From contig NC_037254.1 of the NCBI RefSeq assembly GCF_000002425.4, positions 18,718,880 through 18,782,879 on the forward strand: DNA of 64,000 nt, read 5' to 3'. A program made the translations under genes and the position numbers. This DNA is from Physcomitrium patens (taxonomy: Eukaryota > Streptophyta > Bryopsida > Funariales > Funariaceae). Positions 26,722-37,716 of the stretch are shown here, one piece after another. Every line of letters starts with the position of its first letter. Positions within the stretch are counted from its first letter, which is position 1. The notes beneath the pieces are model-generated. The model saw only the letters and a list, made by a program, of their open reading frames with translations. It was not told where the DNA came from and did not search any database.

Positions 26722-26923
26722 CCAATACATGTGATACATAGATAGCTTATTGACCAAGTTTCTAACCTATCAATCAACTACAAATATATGTAAAGTCAAA
26801 ACAAAGTCTAGGAAGCTTTTAGGAAGCTTATCTAGAAGGTATGATTAAATTAATCTACTTTTATCTAATTCTACTTATTCATATTACATAAGTAATTATT
26901 ATAATAGATATATATCCATAATA

Positions 26924-29200
26924 ATAAAAAATATATTATTAAGATGTAATTTTACAATCATTCAAGAGATATTTCTTTTTTCTTTCTATCTAATTCAGAT
27001 GTCAATAGAATAGAAGGAAGAAGTAGGACAGAAGTAGTGAATAAAGTACTTGAAAGGCATGCAATTGGCAATTGTATTACATAATGTGTTGCCCTCGATA
27101 ATGACGCTTGGTAACAACTTAGTAGTAGATTGGAACAAATTATTTTATAGCACTGAGAAGTACTTTATTCTTGTTAGATTTGATAAGGTTGTGATATAAG
27201 TAGTTCCTATACTACAGAGTTCAAGTCGCAAATTGTAAAGGTAGATCAAGCAATATTAATTAACTTGATCTTGGTAAAAAAATAGAGATTTGATTTGAAT
27301 ATGAAATCTAGGCATATAGAAGCATTGAGATTATACAAAGCATAGGAGAAGAAGGAAGGAGAGAAATAAATAAATAAATAAATAACCATAATAAAAACAA
27401 CAACTATAAAAATAATTTCTTCATTATCTTTATTTTATAAAGTTCAATATTTAATGCAATATAAAATGAGTATAAAGAACAAAGACGTAGTCTTTGTAAG
27501 CTCAATATTTGTGAAAGAACAAACAAGACAACAAAATAAATCACTACTTCCCTCCTAAAACAATGAAGCAAAATGATAATGATTCATGAAATGCCAATCC
27601 AATTGAAGTTAAATGGGATTCCTATAAAATAGCCACCAAAGAAAAATAGAAAAAAAAAGGGGAAAAAAAATATAAATTAATAGAAATTCTTCCATCTCAT
27701 TGGTCCAGACCACTCAATCTTAGACTAGAAACCCATTTGGTCTGTAAGACATTATAAAATTTGAAGTGGATTAAAAATATTGCACACAATATTGGTAAGA
27801 TTATATATTTTGTTGGATGGTACCTATGATGGAGATAAGCAGATAGAGGAGCAACCCACCTTGGCTGTCTATAGAGATAATTTATGTTTCATTCCATTTT
27901 ATCTAAATAAATAGACTTGTCCTGTCTTAGAGATTGTTTGCAAAACCTAAGATGTCCATTTCATAACTTAGTTATTTAAGTTTTGTAGTAAATAAAAATT
28001 ACGTTTGCCAATTATACTAACAATATATACATGGTTCCATAGTTATATATGTTTTAGATTGTTATAAAACATCAAAAAATCAATTTTTTATTTTTAATAT
28101 GTTTATTAAATATTTTTTTATAATTACTAAAAAGTATTTCATACTAATGTAAAATTTTAATATAAGTTTATTACTTTGAAGCAACATCAAACTCTGTTTA
28201 AATCAATTGTTATGATAACTCACTTCAAAATTGGTATTTGGGAAGAATTGATGAAATTTTATTATTATCATTTATTGCAATTTTATGTCATGAATGAAGT
28301 TCAATTTATTTATTTATTTATTTATTTATTTATTTTTGTGATGGAGTTTTTGTATGAAAATATGACTGGCCAAAATGTAAACAATTATTGTTTGTATTTG
28401 AAAGGCATACATGATGGCATAATTGTTATTTAAATCTACAATTATCTGCAGAAAATTATGTTTTAAAATAATATAAAATAAAACCAATGCAATATATATT
28501 TTCTATTTATATGCATATACATCAAAATTATGAACTTATTTAAAATTATAATATGAAAAAATAATTGATGGATTAACAAGAAGTTGTGTCACAAGTTGAA
28601 CTTCTTTTTGTATATCAATTGCATCATTTTTATAGATTATCAAACCTTAATAATTTGAAAAATTATATCACAACAAGACAAGACTTTAAAAGCTGGGCAC
28701 AATTTCTTTGTTTCAGAATATAAGATTCATAAAATAAATGTCGGATTGATTCTTTGCATATGTTTGATGTCAAAGTACAATATTTTATCCAAAAGAATAA
28801 TACTAGTGGCATCTAAAGTAGTGGTGAATGACGAATATAATCCTTTATCATCTCATTCAGTCACAGTTATTAGACCTTTAATTTATAATATTCACTTTTC
28901 AGAACGAGAGGGAATATTGAAAAATACGAATAGAAAAGTAAAAAAAAAAAAAAAATCATTAAAGTTACAGTACAGTTGCAGAAAACATAGTAGTGTCAAA
29001 AGATGTCACATTTGTCATTCACTTACAAAATATTAGGAAAAAGAACTACTTAAGTTTTTTATTTGGTATATATGTGTATACTTCCATCATCTAAAACGTA
29101 TGAATTTTTTTCTAAATATCAAATAAATAGTCAAAAAAAGAAGCGGGCAAACAGTAAAATATGCAAAAGTTAACACAAACCAACGTTACTTTTTCTATTA
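26924..29200. other. AT-rich intergenic DNA
   Basis: AT-rich with an (ATTT)n tract at about 28309-28338. Short open frames (for example 28746-29036) look like chance products of AT-rich DNA. Nothing further supported. Confidence 0.6.
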
Positions 29201-30995
29201 TATTTGTACACGTGACATTAGATTACAGATAAAACCAACTGTGAAGGAACGTGGTATTCTCCTTCGTCTTAATGAGCTTTGGATGCATCGAAAAGTAAAA
29301 AGCCCTGTTAAAGTAAAAGTATTGCGAAAAAAGCGATCCCCATGTGCCGAGGTTTAACTCTAAACAGAGTTGCCGCAATCGAGGGTGAATCGAGGTCGGG
29401 AATCTTTCTGCCACGCTTATGCCAAACTCAATCTTCCATAACCACACAATACCCAGGTCGAGACGGTCATTTATTTCAACGACCCACAAATTTTATTGCA
29501 CAACAGAGGCGCACAGAGACAACCCATCAGACAAAGTGTATTTGGCGGTATCGCGGTGCTCACTGTAGATTTCGCGAACGACGCAAATGAACGGGATGAG
29601 ATTGTGGGGTGAGTTCGTGTGGAGAAACAAAACCAATCTCTGAGTCGTAGTCGTTGTACCTCGTGTACGAAGGCACGACGGGAATGGCGATCACGTCGTC
29701 TAGCCGTTGAATGTGGTTGCATGGAACCCATTGACAGTCGATGCGAGTTTCGGACTAGGTGCAAACAGAGCCTCGGGATCCGCGTTGTTTTCCATCCAGT
29801 AGTCGGAGACAATCACCTCGAGGATCACCACTCGCGTGGCTTCGTCAGTGCGATTTCAGTTCGAGAGAGGCTATTTAGCTCCAGCAAACAACGTTTAATC
29901 GGGACGTAAAAACTTTCGAGCCACTCTGGCAGTTAAATTTCGTCTCGGACTGTGGGGCTCTGAGTCTGTTGCGAAAGGCTTTATTGGATGGCGAGCGAAG
30001 CATCCTCTTGAGCTGGAAGACAAACTCAAGGAGAGGAATGATAAGGGAACCCAATTTCGGGTCCCTTCCTGAACAACTTCTTGGGTCCGTGGCTTCTTCC
30101 AGTGCTTCGCCTCTTTCTCTTCAAACCAGCAGTGGTGGCCATTGCTAGCGCTAGTTCTGGTGCTGCATGCACATTCTTGTGCCAAAAGAGCACAAGAGTC
30201 TTTGGAGTCATCGGGGCTGGGGTGTGATCCTAGTTCGGCACTTGAGAGTTGCACAGTACCTTTACATGTGTCGCCGCAGCTGCCATCGTGGTTCGTGGAA
30301 AGTATTCTCTTGCGTCTGTGATGCAAGTTCCTTTTCTCTTGACTGTGACCAACGCGACTAGTCGAAAGGTCTCATCGTATGGCGATTTAAGCGTATGCTT
30401 ATCAACCGAGTCAAACCTAGGGAGGCGAACTTGTTAATCTCTGTTTCAGTTTTTTTTGTGCCCAAGGCGACAGAGTTTGTGGAAGGAGTTGTTCGAGTCA
30501 CCTGCTTCGCGTCCCCTTGAACTTCGACGGAGATTCCAAGGTGTGACCACTACTAACGTAAGGTTCTCATGATTGTTAGAAATTCCAAAGTTGATCGATT
30601 CTTCCACAGTCCGTGTACTGCCAGTCGCGCAACAGGAATCGTGTGATCAAATCAAGCGCACAAATTTGTCGTACCGTAGCGTGTGCTCGTGGTCTTAGTC
30701 TTCGGAGGCTGCTGGGAGTAGTAATATGTCGGGAGCTAGGGCTTGAAAGAAGATTACATAGCAATTTGGTGCAGAATGACACAGGAATATTATGCACCTA
30801 TTCACTGCTTTTCCGTTCCGTTGCTGCAACATGTTGTCTTTACGACGGAATACTGCAGTTCGAAAAAAAGTGGTGGATTCTTAAATTTTGCCAATTCTGA
30901 GTGCAGGAAACAGAGCGCGATGACGTCCACGAAATAGAACATTCTAATACTGTGATCTAGTGGTGAGTTCTGCGGAGGAAAACATATTCTCACAG
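29200..30995 (+). promoter_or_regulatory. GC-rich upstream region of CYP710A (promoter and probable 5' UTR)
   Basis: Composition rises sharply at about 29200 and stays GC-richer up to the CYP710A start codon. It holds many short overlapping frames on both strands, none recognised. I read it as promoter plus a long 5' leader. A minus-strand frame with protein-like words around 29560-29860 (for example VVILEVIVSDYWMENNADPE) may be an old exon or the start of a divergent gene, but it meets stops quickly. No clear TATA box was found. Confidence 0.4.
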
Positions 30996-32628
30996 ATGGA
31001 GACCCTGATTGGCGCTGTGTCGAGGATAGAATGGAGAGTGGGATTGGTGCTCGTCGTCTCGGCGTATGTAGTTTACGAACAGCTTTCTTTCATGACTAAG
31101 AGGAAGCATTTGCCGGGGCCGTCTTTCGTGTTGCCCTTCGTGGGCAACGTGATCGCGATGGTGGTTGATCCTGCAGGATTCTGGGATCAGCAAGCAAATT
31201 ATGCCTTGAAGGTGAGAACCTACTCCGACTTCAATTCTTGCTGATGAAATCATTCCTTTAACCTGATTTTCTGCTTTTTAAACATCAATATTCTTCGGTT
31301 GCCCACATACGGATAATATTTCGTATGATCAGGTTGGAGTTTCCTGGAATGCTCTACTCGGAAAATTTGTATTATTTGTGCGAGATTCCCAGCTCTCCCA
31401 GAAGGTCTTCGCAAACGTTCGCCCGGATGCATTTCACCTCGTCGGTCATCCGTTAGGCAGGAAACTATTTGGAGAGCACAACCTCATCTTCATGTTCGGG
31501 GAAGAGCATAAAGATTTGCGCCGCCGACTCGCGCCGTTATTCACGACTAAGTCGTTGGGCGTGTACATATCAATCCAAGAGAAGACACAGAAGGAGCATA
31601 TTGCCAAGTGGATGGCCATTGCAAAGGATCTTGGCGATGACCCAATTCGCGTACGCATGCTCTGCAGAAACATGAATCTGGAGACCTCCCAGAACGTCTT
31701 TGTGGGCCCATACCTCACGCCGGATATGCGCAGACAGTTCGACGAGGACTACAAAAACTTCAACACCGGGCTCATGAGCTTGCCCATCAACCTCCCAGCC
31801 TTTTCATTCTATAAAGCTACGCGATCGGTGAGAAATATCCAAAACATGCTCACAAAATGCGCAACAGCTAGCAAAGCAAGGATGGCGATGGGAGAAAACC
31901 CTTCTTGTCTGATGGACTTCTGGATGATCGAAACTGTGCGGGAACTTCGGGACGCTGAAGCCGCAAACACTCCTCCCCCTCCCCATTCTTCCGACTACGA
32001 AATTGGCTGCCACCTCTTTGACTTCCTCTTCGCAGCTCAAGACGCATCCACATCCTCCCTGGTCTGGGCGATAACCCTGATCGAATCGCATCCCTACGTG
32101 CTGGAGAAACTACGAGAAGAGCTTTTGTGTCTACGTCCTGATCCTTTGGCGCCCTACACTCCAGAATCATTGCGGGAGATGAAGTATACCGAAATGGTGG
32201 TGAAGGAGGTACTACGCTACCGACCTCCAGCAACCCTGGTTCCTCACATTGCCAACACGGACTTCGCCTTGACGGACACATACACCGTTCCCAAAGGCAC
32301 CATTGTCTTCCCTTCTTTGCTGGATTCATCGTTCCAGGGCTTCAAGGACCCTGAAGTCTTCGATCCAGAGCGATTCTCCCCAGAACGAATGGAGGATCTA
32401 GTGTACAAGAAGAACTGGTTGTTGTTCGGAGCTGGGCCGCATCAATGCATCGGACAACGATACGCCATCAACCAGCTTATGCTTTTCATCTCCCTCTTCT
32501 TCACACAGGTGGATGTAAAGCGAGCTAGAAAGCCAGGGTGTGACGATCTGGTGTACACACCCACCATTGCACCCAAAGACGAAGGCCTAGTTTATCTTTC
32601 CCCCCGGATTGTAAAACAAAAAGATTAA
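30996..32628 (+). CDS. CYP710A: Cytochrome P450 CYP710A, sterol C-22 desaturase
   Basis: Two exons, 30996-31211 and 31333-32628, joined in phase 0 at a GT/AG intron of 121 bp, give about 503 residues; Arabidopsis CYP710A1 is about 495. The start is the ATG at 30996. The N-terminus has a hydrophobic anchor (VGLVLVVSAYVVY) followed by the proline-rich hinge LPGPSFVLPFVGN, as in ER-bound P450s. Family marks are the I-helix FAAQDASTSS, the ExxR motif in KEVLRYRP, FDPERFSPER, and the haem loop FGAGPHQCIGQR with the ligand cysteine near residue 444. CYP710A enzymes introduce the C-22 double bond that makes stigmasterol or brassicasterol. No defect is seen. The next gene converges on it from the minus strand. 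Confidence 0.95.
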
Positions 32629-33014
32629 TGCGATTCCCTTGTGTCAAACTCCACAGCATCGATTTGGTCATTATTCCGGGTGAAAACTTCGCACAACCAG
32701 ACTGTAGATGCAAATGTGTGTTAGAGGGCTATGAGGATAAATCATATTTGTTGGGTGACCAATAGATTGGCTGAGGCGTTTTGCCTTCGCGACAAAGCCA
32801 AGGGCGGACTAATCACCAAATCAAGTGCGATTCGTGGATGTGGTGCACAAATTATTCTACAATGCAATTCTACTACAGTTTCAAACATTGAACGTGTGCT
32901 TACGAGTTTAGTGCATGCATCTGAACTCATGAGTGAAGCTTCGCATTGCCTTCACCAACCAGCATCCAGCGCTTTATGAAGTTTCAGTGATTTCTACAAA
33001 CAATCAACATTAGT

Positions 33015-34106
33015 TTAAGAAGAATTTGAACTGCATTCATCAAGGTCCACATATTGAGCCACCTCAAGGTCTCCTTGAGGATCGAATTCCAACACTTGAA
33101 ACCCATCAGAAGCATCCACTTCTCCCCTTTCCTCCCCAAATTCAGACCCACCAGGTTTTTCCCCCTCCTTAAATTTGGCCTCCTGCACTGCTATATTTGA
33201 AGGCTGTCTAAAGGCGACTTGGAGCTCGTCCAGAACACCAGTCCGGCTGCTCTGCACAGACAGAGACTCTGAAGCGTTCAGATCGTCCACCCGATGATCC
33301 ACCTCGTGCTTACCTTGGGACTCAACCTCTGACACCTCCTCTGACCCAACATTTGGATTAAGTCTATTATTCAATTCAGCTCCTTGGTCCGAATACTGAA
33401 GCTTTCGCTTCGTCTCCCAAAAAGAATCCTTTTCGTGGTTATCCCTGTATCTTTCTGCAAGCTGCACATGATCTCTGCATCCTGAACCAAATTTATCAAC
33501 GACACGATCTGTTTCCTGTTTCCGTCGCGTCATGTACAGAGAGCTTAAGTCCGACAGCCAGGTTCGGGTTGAGTGCTCCCGCTCACGAACTCTATCCATC
33601 CACTGGAACCCCAACTCACAGAGCCACGCATCGTCGTGAAACTTATATTGGCCCCTTCTCGTCCGATACCGACGCTTCATCCAACGCATCCCAAAATCCG
33701 CAATCCAGGAATCGTCCAACTCGTTATCTAACTCTTCTTCATGTTCTCTTGGGGAGAAGTAAGCGCTGCAGCTGCTCAAAGGACCCCGAGTCTCGTATAG
33801 CTTCTTCCGGATCATATACTGAGCACCAATCTGAGAAATCCAGTCCTCCTCTTCATCTTCCTCTTCCTCTCCAAATAGTGGAGTCTTGCTGCTGTGGTGA
33901 CTTGGTTCCCAAACGAAGTCACTGCCCTGAGAATGAAATCCGAGGGAGGTTCGCCTTACGCTAGGTCTGCTGCTCATGAACTTGTAACCCATGCTTGTTA
34001 TAGCCTTCTTATTCGTACCAAACGACTTTTGCCTCTTCGAAGCCCATTCTGACCCCAGTTTGCAGATGTCACTTCCTTCCACTTCGGCTTCCCTCTTTCT
34101 TTTCAT
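33015..34106 (-). CDS. Unrecognised acidic protein with repeated W-[IL]-x2-[ILF]-[GS]-x2-[YW]-M motif
   Basis: An uninterrupted frame of 363 codons from ATG 34106; an intron acceptor (TTGGCAG) lies just upstream, so a 5' exon is likely. I do not recognise the family. Residues 1-6 (MKRKRE) and 24-34 are basic and could be nuclear signals. Residues 79-88 are a run of D and E. Four copies of a 13-residue motif follow, starting at W89, W134, W161 and W183: WISQIGAQYMIRK, WIADFGMRWMKRR, WLCELGFQWMDRV and WLSDLSSLYMTRR. Weaker copies lie near residues 13-26 and 36-47. Most strong copies are preceded by acidic residues. The C-terminal half is acidic and low in hydrophobics, probably disordered. It converges with CYP710A, with 386 bp between stops. 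Confidence 0.75.
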   Translation of the reverse strand: MKRKREAEVEGSDICKLGSEWASKRQKSFGTNKKAITSMGYKFMSSRPSVRRTSLGFHSQGSDFVWEPSHHSSKTPLFGEEEEDEEEDWISQIGAQYMIRKKLYETRGPLSSCSAYFSPREHEEELDNELDDSWIADFGMRWMKRRYRTRRGQYKFHDDAWLCELGFQWMDRVREREHSTRTWLSDLSSLYMTRRKQETDRVVDKFGSGCRDHVQLAERYRDNHEKDSFWETKRKLQYSDQGAELNNRLNPNVGSEEVSEVESQGKHEVDHRVDDLNASESLSVQSSRTGVLDELQVAFRQPSNIAVQEAKFKEGEKPGGSEFGEERGEVDASDGFQVLEFDPQGDLEVAQYVDLDECSSNSS

Positions 34107-34173
34107 TGTCACTGCCAAGATAAATGTTCAAATTAAATGGAATTATTAACATGTTCGAGATTCCCTGGCAATA

Positions 34174-34431
34174 CTATGTACCCCACCAAGTTGCCAGGAA
34201 AAAGATGAAAAAACAGAGATAAGATGTACATGAATCTATAGTCTGGCATATGGGCTGAAAAAAAGTAAAAGGTTGCAGAAGTAAAGAGTAGAGAAAGGAG
34301 TACCAGTGATGAGTAGAGAAGATTGGCATCACAGATTGCTCCGCATCCAGTTCGGTCAAATAGAACGAATACCAACCCTGTTATCAGCAACATTACCATT
34401 GCAATCATCCAGAGAATAGACTCCGTTGAAC
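34174..34431 (-). CDS. Possible last two exons of a small membrane protein
   Basis: On the minus strand, an acceptor (TTTTAG) precedes an exon at 34431-34304 encoding STESILWMIAMVMLLITGLV and ending at CTG before GTACTCC. A polypyrimidine tract and TTTTTTTCAG precede a second exon at 34254-34174, ending in LCFFIFFLATWWGT and stop. Joined in phase 0 this gives a hydrophobic C-terminus with two likely membrane segments. No homologue is recognised and upstream exons are not established; a 83-codon frame at 35693-35944 is one candidate. It may instead be 5' UTR of the repeat-motif gene just downstream. Confidence 0.3.
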
Positions 34432-36230
34432 CTAAAATTGATCAAATCAGCCTCAATTAAATTTTTCATCAATACGCTACGTTGCACGGGGGGAGCTTTC
34501 TCAAGATGATTAATACCAGCTATCAGTGAAATTGATTAACACTCCAAACCCATTCGCGATAATACATCATCACTACTAAAAAAAAATGAAGGCCACATAA
34601 TTTGCGACAGAACCGACTTGACATAAAACCGGATGTCATAGAAATCATCGGTTGAGACTAACTAAGCTTCGCTATGAAAAATAACCTTCACATCCACGTA
34701 CAAATTAAATGGCAGGAGATAGCAACACAAAATTAGTCCGATGATACAGTTGTTCTGGTTAATGCTTGAGAATGTTAATAAAACGAGGTTACAATGCATC
34801 AGAAACTGTAGCTCAACAGATTCTTCTCATAAACCCTACTGGTGACCCGACATAGATATCAGGGCTAGTATTAGTTTCTGTCTTGCAAATCATGAATAGT
34901 AGAGCCTCGATATCTTTGTCTTTTTTTCTTCGTTAAAAAACTGTTTTTTTTCCAATCGGAGCACGTTAAGTCGAAGTACCTGAAATAAAAACCAGATTAT
35001 CTCGACTTTGTCACGTTCGTCGCTGGTTAAAAGCCACGTTTGGGGAAGAAAACACAGCTAGTATCAAACTTGCCCATTAAAATTCACCCATTAGAATCCA
35101 CTCGATCCGTGTTCTTCCTGTTGCAGGGATCTGCAACAAATAATTCAACCCAAGAGACTTCACTATGCTCTTCTACATTCGTCAAAAATCAGAAAATATC
35201 AACAAAAAGTTGAAGCCACAAACCCTTGAAACCCCTGGAAACCTGGAGGCACTAAAATGCGATCCATTTTCACGACAGCGCGCGAGTACAAAAAACTGTT
35301 GATGTTGAGCAAGCACAGCGGCGATGATAGAAGTCGTCGATCATTACGTAAAACACGTAAACAATAATCAGAGTCGCAAGTATTCGAAACAGCAAAGTCC
35401 CTTGAGAGTCATGAAATAAACACGCAATCCCCTCGACTGCACGTCACCGTTCGAGACTTTCACAACCGGTGACTATACTGCTAAATTCCCAAAATCCATA
35501 ACCAAACTTCAGAAAAAACTCAACCCTAAAGCACTACCATGAATCTCTCACAACAGTGCAAACACGTAGCTCTTGCCCCCACGTCTCGACCGGAGCTTTC
35601 GCTCAACTCCCGCTCACAATTTCCTGCAAACCTTCGTGTGGTGGTTCGAACGCAAACCCTTGACACTTACAAACCAGGAACAGTTGAACCCTTCAAACCC
35701 AATCGGTTGCTGCAACATCGTGCCTCCAAAATCCCGCCCTCGTTGTGGTCATTCTTGCAATCTTGCGCAGAACAAGGTCCAGATTCTGCCTATCTTTCCG
35801 ACTATCCATGAAATTTAAGATAATCCCGAATGTCGATCTAAACCCAGCTTTGATATCCAGCTCCCCATCTACAAATTTCTCGCTTAAGAAGTCAATGTCC
35901 ACAAAGTCGAGACATGCGTCGCCGAAAATAGGAGTCTTATGCATGCCTAAGCTTCACTCTTCTGGTTCCGGTGGTATTGGTCGTATCTACCAAAACATCT
36001 GATTTCATTGATTTCTTGGAGAGAGCGTGCGCCACTGACCGTTGGTCGCCCGATAATGCGAATACTACGAAGCAGGCTTCGGGAGGCTCGCCTGCCACGT
36101 TGGCATTGGCCTTGGAGGCTTTATTCTAAATTTTGTGACGTGGACAAAAGGACTAAACTTCTATTAATGAGATCTTTCTCTTTCTCATTGTTTCTTGGAA
36201 CTACATGTTATTTGGAAGTGTGGAAAAAAT
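34432..36230. other. GC-richer region upstream of the minus-strand gene(s)
   Basis: Composition is like that of transcribed DNA until about 36230. A minus-strand frame at 35693-35944 starting MHKTPIFGDACLDF is the most protein-like segment. Opposite-strand frames overlap it. A start-proximal exon and promoter of the downstream minus-strand gene(s) are likely to lie here, but I cannot fix their limits. Confidence 0.35.
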
Positions 36231-37118
36231 AATTATTAGTTAATAAGCATAAAAACTTTCAAAATTAACAAAGTGGCTTATTTTTAATTTATATTTAATT
36301 AATAATAAATATTTTATACAAATTTTAATGCAACCCTTTGTCTAAGTCTAGTAGTACCAAAAGTGTCATGTATTCTTCTTAAACATTCTTTTTCTTATTC
36401 TTTTTTCTTTTGTACATGAATCTAGATTTTATGAACTAAAAAAAGAAAATAAAAACATTAAAGACTTTTGAATATATGTATGTATCTATTATATACTTGG
36501 ATATAATATAAAGAGACAAAAAAGGCTCATGATTGGCTATAAAGAAGAAAATTCAAAGAATATAGGAATTAAGGTAGGTTTAAATATGTCCAATTCATTG
36601 TTGTTGTATGACTCTAATTTGACTTTCAAATTTTAGTAGAAGCATGTTTTTAGTGCCAAAGATGTTCTTTGGACTACATTTTTTTAATCAAAACATTCCT
36701 TAATAATGCTTTGTCTCAATCAATTGCAAAGAAATTCTTCTTCTTGTTGTAATGATATATAGTCTATTAAATGTTGGATGATGTATATGGATTAAAAACT
36801 ATAAGAAAATAAGACTATATTTATTGCATAGTTGGAATATAGAATAAAAATAAGCAAATAAGTATATATATATATATATATATAGTATATAGTTGGGATG
36901 TAGAATATAAGCCATTCATTTTGATATTGAAAGTTCCACATTATTTTGGAAGTTGTATTAATTAGACTTTTTGCAATAAAATTATATGGTTTTCAATTAC
37001 AAAATCCATGTTGTATAATCAAAAAATATTACATAATTATATTCATGGTAAGCTAGTATATCTAACATCTAAGACATTGCTTTTGAATCAATATTTTTCT
37101 TCTTAAATAGTATTAAGA
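36231..37118. other. AT-rich spacer
   Basis: AT-rich with a TA tract at about 36864-36885, ending at the target duplication of the B element. No gene seen. Confidence 0.6.
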
Positions 37119-37123
37119 CATGT

Positions 37124-37675
37124 TGTCAAGGACAAAGACTCGATGAGGGAAAATATACACCAAAAGGCTATCTCGATATAATAAGTCAAAATATAAACAA
37201 GTAGGTATATTAAAAGGAAACTGGAATGGCTATTGCCACAAGACAAGAAATTAAAGACTCTTGAACCGGGACTAGAAGCAAGAAAGGAGTTGACAAGAGT
37301 GAAGAAGCCTTCACTCTTGTCTCTATATATACTATCTAACTAGGGGCTACGTGGCGACGTTCTATAGGACCTCCAATATGTGTTGACTTTGTAGGACACA
37401 TGCCTTGACTTACAAGGCAAGTTTTTCTACGTGTGGGCCACATAGTTAGCTTGATTTTCAAGCTAACAACATGTGTGGCACATGGCCAACTTGTTGACCA
37501 CGTTTCTAATCCAAAAAGTCAATTAAAGACACCTATGAAGTCAAAGCAGCGTCTAGGAAGTTTCTAGGAAGCTTCTATATTAAATATTATACAATTAACT
37601 TACTTTTATCTACTTTTACTTATTTCTACCTATTTCTATATGTAATTATTAGCTTATATGATTATGGCCGTGACA
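37124..37675 (-). repeat. 3' LTR of the complete B element
   Basis: On the plus strand it begins TGTCAAGGACAAAG and ends GGCCGTGACA, 552 bp. It contains the TATA box (minus strand, starting 37331), the palindrome at 37292-37321 and a larger hairpin around 37436-37480. Confidence 0.96.
37292..37331 (-). promoter_or_regulatory. LTR TATA box and core-promoter palindrome (family B)
   Basis: On the minus strand TATATATAG starts at 37331. A perfect palindrome of two 13-bp arms (GACAAGAGTGAAG and CTTCACTCTTGTC) with a 4-base loop covers 37321-37292, its centre 24-25 bp after the TATA start. The 5' LTR has the same at 43106-43135. Confidence 0.75.
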
Positions 37676-37690
37676 TTACCCCCCCTTCTA
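37676..37690 (-). other. Polypurine tract of the complete B element
   Basis: On the minus strand AGAAGGGGGGGTAA lies immediately before the 3' LTR. This is the expected site and composition for the plus-strand DNA primer. Confidence 0.85.
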
Positions 37691-37716
37691 GAGACGAGTT
37701 CCACGAGGAGCGGTCA

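Larger units (their letters stand above)
17815..26923 (-). mobile_element. Old decayed family B chromovirus, split by a nested element
   Basis: On the minus strand this follows the intact B element at 37124-43489 almost throughout. The 3' LTR is at 17815-18351, with a polypurine tract just outside it (18352-18366). Then come remnants of the extra ORF, chromodomain, integrase, RNase H, reverse transcriptase, protease and gag. The 5' LTR starts about 23596. Every frame is full of stops, and most differences from the intact copy are losses of C and G. The 5' LTR is interrupted after 23966 by another B element and resumes at about 26727, ending near 26923. Exact target duplications are no longer clear. 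Confidence 0.85.

Noticed and set aside
27100..27260. tRNA-like phrase (GAGTTCAAGTCGC)
   Set aside because: No acceptor, D or anticodon arms could be built around it.
29895..30326. Minus-strand frame of 143 codons upstream of CYP710A
   Set aside because: Composition-driven, overlaps several other frames, and has no domain; more likely leader or promoter DNA.
31446..32329. Minus-strand frames within CYP710A exon 2
   Set aside because: Antisense shadows of a strongly conserved coding exon.
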